64,000 nucleotides of DNA from Gammaproteobacteria bacterium. GTDB taxonomy: Bacteria; Pseudomonadota; Gammaproteobacteria; Xanthomonadales; Wenzhouxiangellaceae. The stretch is from the NCBI GenBank assembly GCA_021772975.1, contig JAJFKY010000006.1:149021-213020 (forward strand). Reading direction: 5' to 3'. This document shows, one piece after another, positions 62,483-64,000 of this stretch (positions are counted from its first letter, which is position 1; every line of letters begins with the position of its first letter). The translations under genes and the position numbers were made by a program. Below the pieces are notes generated by a model that ran no database searches, was not told the origin of the DNA, and saw only the letters and a list, made by a program, of their open reading frames with translations.

Positions 62483-62836
62483 TTAACTGTCAGCCTTTGC
62501 CGCCAGCTCAACGTAATGTACTACTTTCTTACTCGCTAAATCCTGTATATCCCGTAATTTTATGTGCCGGCGGAATTTGCCTTTACCTTCGAGCACATGG
62601 GCGTCGTCCTGGAGACTTGCTCCGTTGCTGAACTCCAGCGATACATGCGCCTGATAGGCGAACAGTCCGCAAAATGGTGTTTCCAAGGTAAACAATATGC
62701 CGCCATACTTGACTTCCTGTGACATGCCCTTGACAGTTTTCATGATCAGATCGCGCGCTGCGCAGATTACTTGATAGTTATGTTCATTAGACAGTCGAAT
62801 GTCTTGCAACAGGTTCTCGATTCGCGAATCAGTCAT
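62483..62836 (-). CDS. DUF1801 family protein
   Basis: A 117-residue protein with the DUF1801 (YdhG-like) pattern: an N-terminal helix, VKGMSQEVKYGGILFTLE, then GLFAYQAHVSLEFSNGASL and HIKLRDIQDLASKKV. Small single-domain proteins of unknown function. A palindrome 38-57 nt before its start (62874-62893) could be an operator. Confidence 0.78.
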   Translation of the reverse strand: MTDSRIENLLQDIRLSNEHNYQVICAARDLIMKTVKGMSQEVKYGGILFTLETPFCGLFAYQAHVSLEFSNGASLQDDAHVLEGKGKFRRHIKLRDIQDLASKKVVHYVELAAKADS

Positions 62837-63169
62837 TTAAAGTCTCAACGTTGAAAGCCATTGGCTTGTAATGCATGATCACAAAAGATCATGAAAATCT
62901 ACCTCTCTTAAGTATAACCCTGTACATTTTACAAGACTTCTATAACTGCTCACTGACTGAGGCTGGGTTGTGGTTGTTTGTATCATTGCGCCCGCCAGAC
63001 CCATTTCGTTATAACGCAGCGGATTCAATCGCGTCTCACACTTGCGGAGGCCGGGAATATGCGGGTTGCAGGTGCTAATCTTCGGGCTGCTGATGCGGTG
63101 GTTCAGAGGCCGTTTGAAATAGAGCAGCATTACTACTAGTCCAGACTGAACGTATCGTATGCCTCGCTA
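62837..63169. other. Spacer with a palindromic site
   Basis: About 330 bp with no supported gene. CATGATC/GATCATG (62874-62880 with 62887-62893, 6-nt centre) forms a perfect inverted repeat near the start of the DUF1801 gene; small plus- and minus-strand frames here are not convincing. Confidence 0.4.
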
Positions 63170-63706
63170 TCAGCGAGAATGATTGTGCTTGCCATCATGA
63201 GATGTTCCGTAACCACGGAACTGGTTGTACAACTGAATCTGGCGTTTGCTTAGCAATGCCTCTTGCTCGAGATGAGCACTCAAATGGACATATCGAATTT
63301 TCGCCTGAAGCACACCGATATCCGATAAAAGCGTCTTGAGCGAACCTGCGTCTATTGATCTGCCCGCAAACTGCCGGTCAAGCTCTCGCTCCTTTTTGAC
63401 AAGTTGTTTCCCGAGCGTGACCGCCTGTGCGTTCATCCTGTCAAAAATTGCTTGTGTCTGTATTGTTTGTTCTGTAGTGAGATCAAGTTGCTTGGCTATA
63501 TCCAGAACATGGCTCGGCCCAGGGTACTGATTCAGTTCCGCCGCTTTGGCATAGCCCAAACCTTTACCATTGAGATAACCTTCAACTTCCTGTTGAGACA
63601 ACGCCTTAATACTGCGTGCCTGCTGCCCTGCATAAGGAGATTCTGTATCCGCCAACACGGCAAGGGCGAGTATGCTCGCGGCCACTCCGAAAATTAGCTT
63701 CCTCAT
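63170..63706 (-). CDS. Periplasmic Spy/CpxP-like helical protein
   Basis: A 178-residue exported protein: signal peptide (about 1-20), then a helical body with LDIAKQLDLTTEQTIQTQAIFDRMNAQAV, which recalls the LTxxQ motif of Spy/CpxP/ZraP-like proteins. A second helix (LGKQLVKKERELDRQF) and a C-terminal His-rich tail (HDGKHNHSR) could bind metal. Cpx/metal-stress chaperone is the likely family; no sensor kinase is near. The start is preceded by AAAGGAG. Confidence 0.68.
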   Translation of the reverse strand: MRKLIFGVAASILALAVLADTESPYAGQQARSIKALSQQEVEGYLNGKGLGYAKAAELNQYPGPSHVLDIAKQLDLTTEQTIQTQAIFDRMNAQAVTLGKQLVKKERELDRQFAGRSIDAGSLKTLLSDIGVLQAKIRYVHLSAHLEQEALLSKRQIQLYNQFRGYGTSHDGKHNHSR

Positions 63707-64000
63707 TTGAACTCCTTTGAGCCATAACGACCTGGATCAGCCGCGTGCCAATGCGACTTGGCCTCTCTTCATAGAGGCGGCCTCTCTTCATAGACACCCA
63801 TAACTAATAGCCATAATACTACAGGATTCTCCGAACTCTCCCATAGCTGGTGAGCTGACGTTTGGTTAATCTGACCACTGGTTTTCATTGCCTGTCGCTA
63901 TGCCACTGCCCCGATCATCTTTGGTCTGCCTGGACAATACGCCCTACTATCACTGTATCGGCCGTTGTGTACGCCGGGCATTTTTATGTGGGAAGGACGC
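63707..64000. other. Window end with a short direct repeat
   Basis: GGCCTCTCTTCATAGA occurs twice (63760-63775 and 63779-63794), and CCTCT/AGAGG form a small inverted repeat inside it. The remainder shows no supported gene; a gene starting beyond the window cannot be excluded. Confidence 0.45.

Noticed and set aside
59415..62836. Chromosomal integron gene-cassette array (small VOC, cupin, SnoaL, DUF genes in one orientation)
   Set aside because: The gene types suit integron cassettes, but no convincing attC site was seen: the spacers lack a paired RYYYAAC/GTTRRRY, with only lone partial matches such as near 62480, and no intI gene is in the window.

Overview
The window looks like a stretch of gammaproteobacterial chromosome of moderate GC. 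The reasons are two conserved gene orders: rhlB divergent from trxA-rho, and pdxJ-recO-era-rnc-(DUF4845)-lepB-lepA followed by mucD-rseC-rseB-rseA-rpoE. trmJ divergent from suhB is another familiar gammaproteobacterial pairing. The genus cannot be told from the sequence. No tRNA, rRNA, CRISPR array, prophage or intact transposase gene was seen.

Layout. 1-5.6 kb: RNA helicase, thioredoxin, Rho, TrmJ and SuhB, with about 1 kb of palindromic repeats between the last two. 5.8-10.5 kb: a three-gene minus-strand operon for a 2-oxoacid:acceptor oxidoreductase whose electron partner is a GltD-like FAD/iron-sulfur protein. 10.7-11.5 kb: a subclass B1-type metallo-beta-lactamase lipoprotein. 11.5-17.1 kb: an orphan carboxypeptidase-regulatory-like domain, a Ste24-like M48 peptidase, a 305-bp MITE-like element, apt, a methyltransferase and a YdbH/AsmA-like envelope protein that seems to lack a canonical start codon. 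17.2-18.0 kb: a REC-HPt protein. 18.0-29.3 kb: the housekeeping block and the sigma-E envelope-stress operon, closed by a clear terminator. 29.4-34.8 kb (plus strand): ALDH7-type aldehyde dehydrogenase, pyrD, murB and an M28 peptidase lipoprotein.

34.9-56.8 kb is accessory and rich in exported proteins. It holds an AT-rich 1098-residue trypsin-like protein, two LEA-2-like lipoproteins around a secreted protein, a glutaryl-CoA-dehydrogenase-like enzyme with a fused alpha-beta 2-oxoacid dehydrogenase E1, and a protein joining an excisionase-like HTH to a membrane anchor and a large beta-rich exported part. It also holds an AT-rich metzincin without a signal peptide, a MATE transporter, an esterase and a 1728-residue tandem Ig-repeat surface protein.

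57-64 kb carries small stand-alone enzymes and conserved domains (glutamine amidotransferase, class 3 lipase, PaiB-like FMN protein, two VOC proteins, cupin, SnoaL-like, DUF1801, a Spy/CpxP-like protein). One DUF1428 gene there is broken by a 5-bp tandem duplication.

The most distinctive items are the B1 beta-lactamase, the Kor/GltD-like operon, the HTH-membrane-beta protein, the YdbH-like gene with a possible AUC/AUU start, the MITE-like element, and the near-identical 147-bp repeats inside the large surface protein. None is proven to be a new system.
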